This document shows, piece after piece, positions 1 to 5,333 of a DNA stretch of 5,333 nt. The stretch is from positions 1 to 5,333 of the forward strand of contig CALDSR010000078.1 of the NCBI GenBank assembly GCA_937924505.1, written 5' to 3'. The notes under the pieces are model-generated. The model saw only the letters and a list, made by a program, of their open reading frames with translations. It was not told the origin of the DNA and did not search any database. The position numbers and the translations under genes were made by a program. This DNA comes from an uncultured Granulosicoccus sp. GTDB taxonomy: Bacteria; Pseudomonadota; Gammaproteobacteria; Granulosicoccales; Granulosicoccaceae. Numbering within the stretch: position 1 is the stretch's first letter; each line of letters begins with the position of its first letter.

Positions 1-1
1 G

Positions 2-814
2 CCTAGGGTCTCACGACACCTGAAATTGCTCGTTGAGGCCGGATTGTTGGATCGGTTCCGTGAAGGCGCAATGGTTTTCTATCGCATTGCCGAGGTGCAT
101 GGTTCTGCCCACCTGGCCAGGACATTGGTTGACCTGTTGCCTGACAATGACGCCGAACTCAATCGAGATCTGTCCCGTCTGGAACAGATTCGCCAGAAAC
201 GGGCGGAGCTTGCTGCCAGCTACTTCAAGGAAAACGCGAGTCGCTGGCGGGAAATACGCGCCCTGCATGTACCAGAGGCTGAGGTCGAGGCACGCATGCT
301 GGAATTGATCGGTGATGCGCGTATCGATACGTTTCTGGATATTGGTACCGGCACCGGGCGGATACTAGAACTTGTTGCTGATCAGATTGATCGTGGTATC
401 GGTATCGACACCAGCCCGGAAATGCTGGCCATCGCCCGCGCGTTGCTCGAAAAGGAAAATTATCGCCACGTGCAGTTTCGTAAAGGTGATATGTACAACA
501 TGCCGTTCAATGATCAGAGTGTTGACTTGGCTTCCTTGCATCTGGTGTTGCATTACAGTCTCGAACCTTCACACGTAATTGCCGAAGCAGCTCGTACCTT
601 GAGAAGCAACGGCCGGCTGGTGGTTGTCGATTTTGCGCAACATCAGGAAGAACACCTGCGTACCGAACATAAACATCAGCGTCTCGGATTCAGCGACACT
701 GAAATTCGAAATTCATTTATTGATGCTGGCTTGAAGCCCGGCAAGACTGTCACGCTTGCGGGTGATCCACTGACTGTCAAGATCTGGCACGCAAAACAGC
801 CATCGCTCCACTGA
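2..814 (+). CDS. ArsR-family regulator fused to SAM-dependent methyltransferase (5' partial)
   Basis: The reading frame is open from the left edge, so the start lies outside the window; 270 residues are visible. They begin with the end of an ArsR winged helix-turn-helix: the recognition helix (SRVSRHLKLLVEAGLL, about residues 3-18) and the wing (FREGAMVFYR). A linker with FKENASRWREIRALHVPE follows, typical of this fusion family. Then comes a class I Rossmann methyltransferase with motif I (FLDIGTGTGR, about 111-120), the acidic SAM-binding end of strand 2 (GIGID) and a GDMYNMPF segment. The protein probably senses or methylates something in the SAM/SAH cycle; the substrate cannot be read from sequence. 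An internal TTG at 26 is not the real start, because the HTH runs upstream of it. metF starts 14 bases after the stop, so the two are probably co-transcribed. The domain call is firm; the role is inferred. Confidence 0.92.
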   Translation, partial: PRVSRHLKLLVEAGLLDRFREGAMVFYRIAEVHGSAHLARTLVDLLPDNDAELNRDLSRLEQIRQKRAELAASYFKENASRWREIRALHVPEAEVEARMLELIGDARIDTFLDIGTGTGRILELVADQIDRGIGIDTSPEMLAIARALLEKENYRHVQFRKGDMYNMPFNDQSVDLASLHLVLHYSLEPSHVIAEAARTLRSNGRLVVVDFAQHQEEHLRTEHKHQRLGFSDTEIRNSFIDAGLKPGKTVTLAGDPLTVKIWHAKQPSLH

Positions 815-828
815 TTGGGAAATACATC

Positions 829-1692
829 ATGACCACTCCACGCCTGTCATTTGAGTTCTTCCCGCCGCGAAATGAGCAGCAAGCGCGACGGTTCTGGCAC
901 ACGCTCGGTTGTCTGGAAACACTGGACCCGGGTTTTGTATCCATTACCTGGGGGGCTCTAGGCAGTGATTGCAATGCCAGTATCGAGGTGTTGCGATCTC
1001 TGTCGCAAGATTCAAACGTACCGATCGCGGCCCACATGACTTGTGCGGGACAAAGCGAAGCAGATTGTGAGGCGATGCTTGATCGACTGACCACTATCGG
1101 CATCAAACGTCTCGTCGCATTGCGTGGTGATACAGCGCACAGCGAGGCAACCGCTGAATCAAACCCAACGGCCTTAAGGCATGCGTCCGAACTGGTGGCA
1201 CTAGCCGCAAGGCGCGATCAATTCACCATCAGTGTTGCGGCGTACCCGGAATCTCACCCTGAGTCGCCATCCGTCGAGGAGGATCTTCGTTGGCTAGCCC
1301 ATAAGTTTGACATGGGTGCGGACAACGCCCTGACGCAATTTTTCTTCGAGGCTGACACCTTTCTTCGCTATCGAGACGCGGCCGCAAAATTCGGTTTGGA
1401 AAACAAGATCGTGCCAGGCATCCTGCCGATTCATGATATCGACAAGGTTGTTGCGTTCAGTGGACGCTGTCAGGCAAGCGTGCCAAGCGCCTTGATTGAG
1501 CGATTCCAAAAAGCGCGAACCGACGAATCACGCCAACAGTTGGCCATCGATCAATGTGTCACGCTGTGTCGTGATCTTGAGTCTGAAGGCGTCGACGAAT
1601 TTCATGTATATACCTTGAATCAGTCCACCTTGAGCTTCGCGATAGGATCCGAATTGCTTGGCAGGCCGTTACCGGCGATGGCCGCCGCTTAG
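829..1692 (+). CDS. metF: 5,10-methylenetetrahydrofolate reductase
   Basis: A cytoplasmic FAD enzyme that reduces 5,10-methylene-THF to 5-methyl-THF, the methyl donor for methionine synthase. The 287-residue product has the whole family pattern and usual length (E. coli MetF is 296). FEFFPP at residues 8-13 carries the catalytic glutamate (E9, matching E. coli E28). SITWGALGS follows at 38-46, HMTC at 69-72, and ALRGD at 97-101 with the aspartate matching E. coli D120. VAAYPESHPE is at 136-145, TQFFF at 169-173 (Q170 matching Q183), VPGILPI at 195-201 and the C-terminal YTLN at 261-264. The ATG at 829 places FEFFPP close to the N-terminus as expected, although the upstream Shine-Dalgarno (TGGGAA) is weak. 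It lies 14 bases after the ArsR-methyltransferase gene, so expression probably depends on the promoter upstream of that gene. No frameshift or missing key residue is seen. Confidence 0.96.
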   Translation: MTTPRLSFEFFPPRNEQQARRFWHTLGCLETLDPGFVSITWGALGSDCNASIEVLRSLSQDSNVPIAAHMTCAGQSEADCEAMLDRLTTIGIKRLVALRGDTAHSEATAESNPTALRHASELVALAARRDQFTISVAAYPESHPESPSVEEDLRWLAHKFDMGADNALTQFFFEADTFLRYRDAAAKFGLENKIVPGILPIHDIDKVVAFSGRCQASVPSALIERFQKARTDESRQQLAIDQCVTLCRDLESEGVDEFHVYTLNQSTLSFAIGSELLGRPLPAMAAA

Positions 1693-1739
1693 GGTTGAAT
1701 CGTGGTGCAATAGCACACCGCAATCTGCCCGCAACGCCG

Positions 1740-1745
1740 TATAAT
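1740..1745 (+). promoter_or_regulatory. Candidate -10 box of the rimO promoter
   Basis: A perfect TATAAT lies about 45 bases upstream of the rimO start codon, in the 98-base gap after metF. The predicted transcription start would be near 1752, giving a leader of about 40 bases. No good TTGACA-like -35 element is found 16-18 bases upstream (ACCGCA at 1717-1722). The promoter may therefore be weak or need an activator. No convincing terminator separates metF from rimO, so read-through from the metF operon is also possible. Confidence 0.45.
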
Positions 1746-1790
1746 GGTGGGCTTGTGTCTCACACGTCCATTTCTCGCTGGTTGTTTTAA

Positions 1791-3134
1791 ATGTCCACAT
1801 CCCCCAAAGTCGGCTTCGTCAGCCTTGGCTGTCCGAAAGCGCTCGTCGACTCTGAACGGATTCTGACCCAGCTCCGCACGGATGGCTACGACGTCGTCCC
1901 GAACTACGATGCTGCCGATCTCGTTGTCGTCAATACCTGCGGGTTTATCGACAGTGCCGTTGCCGAATCGATGGACGCCATAGGCGAGGCGATAAACGAG
2001 AACGGTAAAGTCATTGTTACCGGCTGTCTGGGTGTCAAACCTGAAGATATACAGCAGCAGTACCCGAAGGTACTTGCCGTTACCGGCCCACAGGCCTATG
2101 AAGAAGTGGTTGCCGCGGTGCACGAGCATTTACCCAATACGGTTGCTCATGATCCGTTTATCGAGTTAGTGCCAGCACAGGGCATCAAGCTGACGCCGCG
2201 CCATTACGCTTACTTGAAAATATCCGAAGGGTGTAACCACAAGTGCAGCTTTTGCATCATCCCGTCCATGCGGGGGCGTCTCGTCAGTAGAGATATTGGT
2301 GATGTCATGCAAGAGGCGGAAAGATTGAAAGCCGCAGGTGTGCGTGAATTACTCGTGATTTCACAAGACACAAGCGCCTATGGTGTTGACCTCAAATACA
2401 AAACGGCCTTCTGGAACGGTCGCCCGATCAAGACGCGTTTCAAAGAGCTCTGTGAAGCCTTGAGTGAGCTCGGCATCTGGGTACGTCTGCACTACGTATA
2501 CCCGTACCCTCATGTCGATGACATCATTCCATTGATGGCTGAAGGCAAGTTGCTGCCTTATCTCGATATTCCGTTTCAACACGGTAGTCAGAAGATCCTC
2601 AAAGCCATGAAGCGACCTGCGGCGGCAGAAAACACTTTGAAACGCATTGCCGCCTGGCGGGACATCTGTCCGGACATTACCGTGCGAAGTACCTTCATTG
2701 TGGGTTTTCCGGGTGAGACCGACGACGACTTCAAGGAACTTCTTGACTGGCTTGAAGAAGCGCAACTCGACCGTGTTGGTTGTTTCGAGTACTCACCGGT
2801 TGACGGTGCCACCGCAAATGAACTTAGCAACCCGGTTCCCGATGAAATCAAACAGATGCGGCATCAGGCCTTCATGGAAACGCAGGCGCGTATCAGCGCG
2901 GCGAAATTACAGGCGCAAGTCGGGTCACGGCAAATTGTTCTTATCGATCAAACCGACTTGCTTGACGAGGACGACAACGAATTTGTCATTGGACGTACGG
3001 CTGGTAACGCGCCTGAAATTGACGGCATTGTGCATATTGAAAACGACGGCTTCGACATTGCCGCAGGTGACTTTATCGAGGTGGATATCACCGGTGCTGA
3101 AGATCACGACTTGATCGGACGTATCGTCGCCTAA
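1791..3134 (+). CDS. rimO: Ribosomal protein S12 methylthiotransferase RimO
   Basis: A radical-SAM enzyme that adds a methylthio group to the conserved aspartate of ribosomal protein S12 (D88 in E. coli). The 447-residue product aligns along its length with E. coli RimO as I remember it (about 441 residues). The N-terminal methylthiotransferase domain carries the three auxiliary-cluster cysteines: C14 (SLGCPK), C50 (NTCGF) and C79 (TGCLG). The radical-SAM core begins with [13 protein letters not shown], with the CxxxCxxC triad at C148, C152 and C155, then IIPSMRGR. Further RimO signatures are [24 protein letters not shown] and [11 protein letters not shown]. Roughly residues 378-447 form the TRAM domain that binds S12, ending in a DEDDNEF-rich acidic stretch. 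RimO rather than MiaB is indicated by [14 protein letters not shown] and the overall match. The Shine-Dalgarno is poor, but the ATG at 1791 fits the family N-terminus. Confidence 0.97.
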   Translation: MSTSPKVGFVSLGCPKALVDSERILTQLRTDGYDVVPNYDAADLVVVNTCGFIDSAVAESMDAIGEAINENGKVIVTGCLGVKPEDIQQQYPKVLAVTGPQAYEEVVAAVHEHLPNTVAHDPFIELVPAQGIKLTPRHYAYLKISEGCNHKCSFCIIPSMRGRLVSRDIGDVMQEAERLKAAGVRELLVISQDTSAYGVDLKYKTAFWNGRPIKTRFKELCEALSELGIWVRLHYVYPYPHVDDIIPLMAEGKLLPYLDIPFQHGSQKILKAMKRPAAAENTLKRIAAWRDICPDITVRSTFIVGFPGETDDDFKELLDWLEEAQLDRVGCFEYSPVDGATANELSNPVPDEIKQMRHQAFMETQARISAAKLQAQVGSRQIVLIDQTDLLDEDDNEFVIGRTAGNAPEIDGIVHIENDGFDIAAGDFIEVDITGAEDHDLIGRIVA

Positions 3135-3145
3135 GTCTAAAGGGG

Positions 3146-3553
3146 TCAGCCTCCCATGGTGAAATCTCGCTTCGCGGTTGATATCGTTACCGTGAATCCC
3201 ATGACCACGTCCATCAGCGACGCAATCGTCATGATCAGAAAGGTCGTGTTACCCAGCCGGGGGACCACGAGAAACTCGATCAGAAATGCAACAAAGACCA
3301 GCAGCGAGAAGAAATGGTCGATGATCGAAATAACCGATGTGCGCGTCGCCTTGAACGTTTCAACATACAGAAACAGGACGCTGGCAAGAATAAAGGCGTC
3401 ACTGACGGTAATGATCAGCAAGCGACCTGAGGGCAGCAGAAATTCAATCAGGATGATATTGATTACCGGCTCGTCCAGCGGGCCGGTCAACATGACGACG
3501 TTTGCGGCAATCAATACATACAGGAACAGCGGGATAGAAAGAATCCAGCGCAT
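3146..3553 (-). CDS. Four-helix inner-membrane protein of unknown function
   Basis: I cannot assign a function. The 135-residue product is very hydrophobic, with likely membrane segments at about residues 4-23, 44-64, 76-97 and 102-125. A short region with LPSGR sits between the first two, and a polar ETFKATRTS loop between the second and third. The pattern ATRTS-x3-IIDH followed by a hydrophobic helix and IEFLVVP resembles, from memory only, a conserved uncharacterised proteobacterial membrane family. The ATG at 3553 has AGGTG seven bases upstream on its own strand, a usable ribosome binding site. The + strand reading of the same stretch has no protein-like composition, whereas this strand reads as clean helices. 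The gene is convergent with rimO (11 bases between the stop codons) and divergent from the H-NS-family gene. It seems to be transcribed alone. Confidence 0.78.
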   Translation of the reverse strand: MRWILSIPLFLYVLIAANVVMLTGPLDEPVINIILIEFLLPSGRLLIITVSDAFILASVLFLYVETFKATRTSVISIIDHFFSLLVFVAFLIEFLVVPRLGNTTFLIMTIASLMDVVMGFTVTISTAKRDFTMGG

Positions 3554-3554
3554 G

Positions 3555-3566
3555 CAGGTGCACCTG
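3555..3566. repeat. 12-bp perfect palindrome over the ribosome binding site
   Basis: CAGGTGCACCTG is its own reverse complement and lies immediately upstream of the membrane-protein start codon. It contains the AGGTG Shine-Dalgarno of that gene on the - strand. It could be a protein-binding dyad, or it may be chance. As RNA it cannot fold tightly because it has no loop, although shorter pairing is possible. Confidence 0.4.
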
Positions 3567-3582
3567 GTCTGATCGTTCCGAG

Positions 3583-3588
3583 AGTATA
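3583..3588 (-). promoter_or_regulatory. Candidate -10 box for the membrane-protein gene
   Basis: Read on the - strand this is TATACT (5 of 6 matches to TATAAT), 29 bases before the ATG at 3553. The leader would be about 20 bases and include the AGGTG ribosome binding site. No convincing -35 hexamer is seen 16-18 bases further upstream, so the call rests on the -10 box and its position alone. Confidence 0.33.
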
Positions 3589-3660
3589 GATGCGTGGGGG
3601 AATAAGGGGTGACTGATTGAATGAACAGGTATCTTTTCGGGAAACGAGACGCAAAATATC

Positions 3661-3684
3661 ATTACTGAATTTGCTTTCAGTAAT
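3661..3684. repeat. Perfect 9-bp inverted repeat in the divergent intergenic region
   Basis: ATTACTGAA (3661-3669) and TTCAGTAAT (3676-3684) are exact reverse complements separated by six bases (TTTGCT). The arms are AT-rich. Neither strand has a clear T run directly after the stem, so a terminator is unlikely. A dyad of this spacing between two divergent genes looks more like an operator or regulator-binding site. It lies about 25 bases upstream of the candidate -35 of the H-NS-family gene. Confidence 0.55.
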
Positions 3685-3708
3685 TTAACCGTTTTGGTCG
3701 ATATTCCA

Positions 3709-3738
3709 TTGCCAGATGAATATGAATTAAATTATTCT
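3709..3738 (+). promoter_or_regulatory. Candidate promoter of the H-NS-family gene
   Basis: TTGCCA (3709-3714, 5 of 6 matches to TTGACA) is followed after 18 bases by TATTCT (3733-3738, 4 of 6 matches to TATAAT). Transcription would start near 3745, giving a leader of about 70 bases that contains the inverted repeat at 3752-3775. The surroundings are strongly AT-rich, which creates many partial -10 matches, so the exact promoter is uncertain. Confidence 0.35.
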
Positions 3739-3751
3739 GTAGAGACAGGCT

Positions 3752-3790
3752 CTGGCTAATATTTATCTTAGCCAGTTATTCTCTTTTTTA
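3752..3790 (+). terminator. Terminator-like hairpin in the leader of the H-NS-family gene
   Basis: CTGGCTAA (3752-3759) and TTAGCCAG (3768-3775) form a perfect 8-bp stem with an 8-base loop. A T-rich run follows (11 T in the 15 bases 3776-3790, including six in a row). The order stem then T run fits an intrinsic terminator on the + strand, yet the hairpin lies only 40 bases before the H-NS-family start codon and no + strand gene precedes it. It may be a leader attenuator, an mRNA-stabilising hairpin or a protein-binding dyad. AGAGA (3741-3745) can also pair with TCTCT (3780-3784), which would tie up part of the T run. Confidence 0.5.
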
Positions 3791-3815
3791 CTATTTTTGA
3801 GTAAATATAACTTTA

Positions 3816-4181
3816 ATGGCGATTAATTACGCATCCTGGCCTCTCGATAAACTTAACAAGGAGCGAGACAAGATCGAGAAGGTCATCAAAGCCAAGCAGG
3901 TTCGTGAAAAAAAGGCGGTTATTGCCAAGATGGCCGCAATGGCAAAAAACAGCGGATTTGACTTACACGAGCTGATGAACGAGGGCGCGGTTAAAAAAAG
4001 CCCAGCCTCCAAGGCTAAACCCGCCAAAAAGAAAAAAGTGGGTGCCAAGCGTGGTCCAGTAGCACCCAAATACCAGAACCCTGATGACAAAAGCCAGAAG
4101 TGGACTGGCCGCGGTCGTCAACCTCGCTGGGTGCAGGATCAGGTAAAAAAAGGTCGTAGCTTGCAGGATATGGCGATCTAA
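3816..4181 (+). CDS. H-NS histone family nucleoid-associated protein
   Basis: A small DNA-binding protein expected to coat and silence AT-rich DNA. The 121-residue product has the two-part H-NS layout. An N-terminal charged, coiled-coil-prone region (about 9-45) serves dimer and oligomer formation. A flexible Lys/Ala/Pro-rich linker follows (about 59-84, with runs such as AKPAKKKKVGAKRG). The C-terminal DNA-binding domain (about 85-121) contains YQNPDDKSQKWTGRGRQP and RWV, with the minor-groove-reading GRGRQP loop at 98-103. This is the short type found widely in proteobacteria outside the enterics (H-NS/HvrA/BpH3-like), not enteric H-NS itself, so no symbol is given. The ATG at 3816 is the only usual start after an in-frame TGA at 3798-3800. 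No good Shine-Dalgarno precedes it; the nearest purine-rich bases (GAG at 3799-3801) are 14 bases away. The AT-rich upstream DNA is a natural target for autoregulation, which is inferred. Confidence 0.93.
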   Translation: MAINYASWPLDKLNKERDKIEKVIKAKQVREKKAVIAKMAAMAKNSGFDLHELMNEGAVKKSPASKAKPAKKKKVGAKRGPVAPKYQNPDDKSQKWTGRGRQPRWVQDQVKKGRSLQDMAI

Positions 4182-4183
4182 CA

Positions 4184-4198
4184 GCGCTTCGTCAGCGC
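4184..4198. other. Short GC-rich hairpin between convergent stop codons
   Basis: GCGCT (4184-4188) and AGCGC (4194-4198) pair across a five-base loop. The hairpin sits in the 10-base gap between the H-NS-family stop and the VanZ-like stop, overlapping the latter. It could help end transcription in both directions, but no T run follows on either strand, so it is not a standard intrinsic terminator. Confidence 0.25.
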
Positions 4199-5166
4199 AC
4201 CAGGATATTGTCCAGATACAGCGTGTCGCCGGCACTGCCGAGTGTCATGAAGAACACGAGCCCGTCAATCGACGAGATATCCATGATACGGCCATCATGT
4301 CGAGGTGCGCCCAAAGTCAGCATATCGTCAATGGCAAAGGTGATTGCAGTTGCCCCCGGAGCCAGGCGAAAGGCGTGGTTGAACCTGTCGTGGTACTGAT
4401 TATTATGATTAGTATCATTTATGCGCAGGTTCAGTTCGACCGTGTGATCTTGCGGATTAAACACGTCAAAGTCGAAGTGTGACAAGGCACGCCAGTCCGA
4501 CTCGAAGTCGAGCAACGAGAAGCCACTGTATGGGGTCAAGTCTTTCGTAATACGGATGACTTCAGATTGGTTATCCTGCCAGTTTGATGGTGCTGTCACC
4601 CGCGATACACTTTCGCTGCCATCGGTTTTTATATAGGCCAGTGCCCGTGGATGCTCGAAGTCTGCCAACATTGGCCACGCAGGCTTTGTCGTCGAGAGGT
4701 ACCAGAACCACAACGGTTGGCTCACGCCCACCAACAGTAAAAAAAGCAGCGTGATGCCCAAGGTTAATCGTGATGCACCGGTAAGCGCTGACGGTCGATA
4801 CAACAAAAAAGCGATATGACCAATCGCAATACCGAGAAAATCACGCAAAATATCATCCGTGCTATAGCTACGTCCCGTCGACGGTTGAATGAGTTCAGAC
4901 AGAACAGCGAGCGAAAACAGTAGCAGGGTTGAACACAGCAGAACGGTTGAAATGTGCGGAGCGACACCGTTATCGCGATATTCTTTACGTCGCGGTCGAG
5001 CGATGTACCAGTCAAGCGTAAATGCGAACACCGCAAAGGCCAAGGTATGCAGCGCATTCAGGGTCGCGGTGGCCAAAAAGGTCTGCCCCGGTATCGGGAT
5101 AAGAAACGCCAGCGCGATCAACACGCACAGCAAGGCAATTCCTACAGCGCGTAAAAAGAATCTCAC
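4192..5166 (-). CDS. VanZ-like membrane protein with C-terminal carbohydrate-binding-like domain
   Basis: From the GTG at 5166 the product has 324 residues. Five membrane segments are likely (about 6-24, 36-57, 71-90, 106-123, 133-152), and positive loops (ARPRRKEYR; YRPSALTGASR) fit the cytoplasmic side. The VanZ pattern is present: H40 in NALHTLAFA, then SELIQPSTGR (90-99), DD at 104-105 and LGIAIG (111-116). The asparagine often found near 109 is aspartate here. Residues 165-324 form a soluble beta-rich domain, predicted outside the membrane, with FDFDVFNPQ, LNLRINDT, RFNHAF and a final LYLDNILV. This resembles galactose-binding-type sandwich domains attached to polysaccharide enzymes. A role at the cell envelope or on exopolysaccharide is inferred; VanZ biochemistry is poorly known. 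ATG (5226) and TTG (5265) also lie in frame, but both would overlap the upstream gene, and no candidate has a good Shine-Dalgarno. Confidence 0.85.
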   Translation of the reverse strand: MRFFLRAVGIALLCVLIALAFLIPIPGQTFLATATLNALHTLAFAVFAFTLDWYIARPRRKEYRDNGVAPHISTVLLCSTLLLFSLAVLSELIQPSTGRSYSTDDILRDFLGIAIGHIAFLLYRPSALTGASRLTLGITLLFLLLVGVSQPLWFWYLSTTKPAWPMLADFEHPRALAYIKTDGSESVSRVTAPSNWQDNQSEVIRITKDLTPYSGFSLLDFESDWRALSHFDFDVFNPQDHTVELNLRINDTNHNNQYHDRFNHAFRLAPGATAITFAIDDMLTLGAPRHDGRIMDISSIDGLVFFMTLGSAGDTLYLDNILVR

Positions 5167-5176
5167 AACGTTGACA

Positions 5177-5332
5177 TTACTCAGGTGTGTCGGCAGCACC
5201 CAAGCCACTGTATTTGCTTGGCGCATGATCAACCAACCGTAAATCGGCGATTGATGGATCGACAAAGTAGGTGAGGGTATCTATCGTTAAATTGTCTCGT
5301 ACCGTGACGATGCTGTTGTCACGGTCATTGAT
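5177..5332 (-). CDS. C-terminal end of a probable secreted beta-helix protein (5' partial)
   Basis: A - strand frame is open from the right edge to a TAA at 5179-5177, giving 51 residues. The piece reads like the close of a right-handed parallel beta-helix protein: alternating hydrophobic and polar residues (NSIVTVRDNLTIDTLTY), then FVDPSIADLRLVDHAPSKYS and a GLG turn. This matches the familiar FVDP-x-xGDfrL-x-x-xSPaxxxG ending of beta-helix repeat and polysaccharide-lyase-like proteins. The stop lies 10 bases before the GTG chosen for the VanZ-like gene, so the two genes are probably one operon. Only a fragment is visible, so enzyme activity, signal peptide and full length are unknown. A 51-codon open frame could arise by chance; the motif match and tight spacing make it likely to be real. 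Confidence 0.6.
   Translation of the reverse strand: MNDRDNSIVTVRDNLTIDTLTYFVDPSIADLRLVDHAPSKYSGLGAADTPE
5301..5325. repeat. Perfect 8-bp inverted repeat near the right edge
   Basis: ACCGTGAC (5301-5308) and GTCACGGT (5318-5325) are exact reverse complements with a nine-base loop. They fall inside the partial beta-helix reading frame, over the codons for DNSIVTV and their neighbours. No T run follows on either strand. It may simply reflect codon choice. Confidence 0.35.
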
Positions 5333-5333
5333 C

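Noticed and set aside
812..831. SAM or SAH riboswitch upstream of metF
   Set aside because: The gap between the two genes is only 14 bases, too short for any known riboswitch of this kind.
1703..1719. Small stem GTGC-AATA-GCAC after metF as a possible terminator
   Set aside because: The stem is only four base pairs and no T run follows.
2361..2765. A 134-codon - strand open frame inside rimO
   Set aside because: It lies wholly within the strongly conserved radical-SAM domain of rimO and shows no recognisable domain.
3156..3572. A 138-codon + strand open frame opposite the membrane-protein gene
   Set aside because: Its product has no protein-like domain pattern, while the - strand reading of the same bases gives four clean membrane helices and a good ribosome binding site.
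3621..3668. A 15-codon ORF (MNRYLFGKRDAKYHY) with AAGGGG 11 bases upstream, a possible leader peptide
   Set aside because: It is too short to judge, lies upstream of the likely H-NS-family promoter, and has no repeated regulatory codons.
4192..5265. Longer VanZ-like form starting at the TTG at 5265
   Set aside because: It would overlap the upstream partial gene by 89 bases, has no Shine-Dalgarno, and adds a polar stretch before the first membrane helix.

Overview
The window looks like ordinary chromosomal DNA from a gammaproteobacterium of moderate GC content, probably free-living or marine. The lineage is an inference from three things: a RimO very close to the enterobacterial type, a short metF next to an ArsR-methyltransferase fusion, and a small H-NS-family protein. 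No tRNA, rRNA, CRISPR array, insertion sequence or integrase is visible. Six protein genes are well supported, and a seventh is visible only as its C-terminal end.

Left part (1-3134, + strand). The window opens inside a gene for an ArsR-type winged-helix regulator fused to a class I SAM-dependent methyltransferase (2-814). metF (methylenetetrahydrofolate reductase, 829-1692) follows 14 bases later, almost certainly in the same operon. This pairing links one-carbon/methionine metabolism to a putative sensor of SAM or SAH. After a 98-base gap containing a TATAAT box comes rimO (1791-3134), the radical-SAM methylthiotransferase that modifies ribosomal protein S12.

Middle (3146-4181). A 135-residue four-helix membrane protein of unknown function lies on the - strand, convergent with rimO. 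A divergent intergenic region (3554-3815) becomes very AT-rich towards its right end (27% GC over 3721-3820, counted by hand). It holds two perfect inverted repeats, the second followed by a T-rich run like an intrinsic terminator. It leads into an H-NS-family nucleoid protein gene (3816-4181).

Right part (4182-5333, - strand). A VanZ-like membrane protein with an extracytoplasmic carbohydrate-binding-like C-terminal domain (4192-5166) is convergent with the H-NS gene. Just upstream of it, at the right edge, is the last 51 codons of another - strand gene (5177-5332), which reads like the end of a secreted beta-helix protein. The two probably form an operon acting on cell-surface or extracellular polysaccharide. 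This pair and the H-NS leader region are the parts most worth a second look; the rest is conserved housekeeping content.
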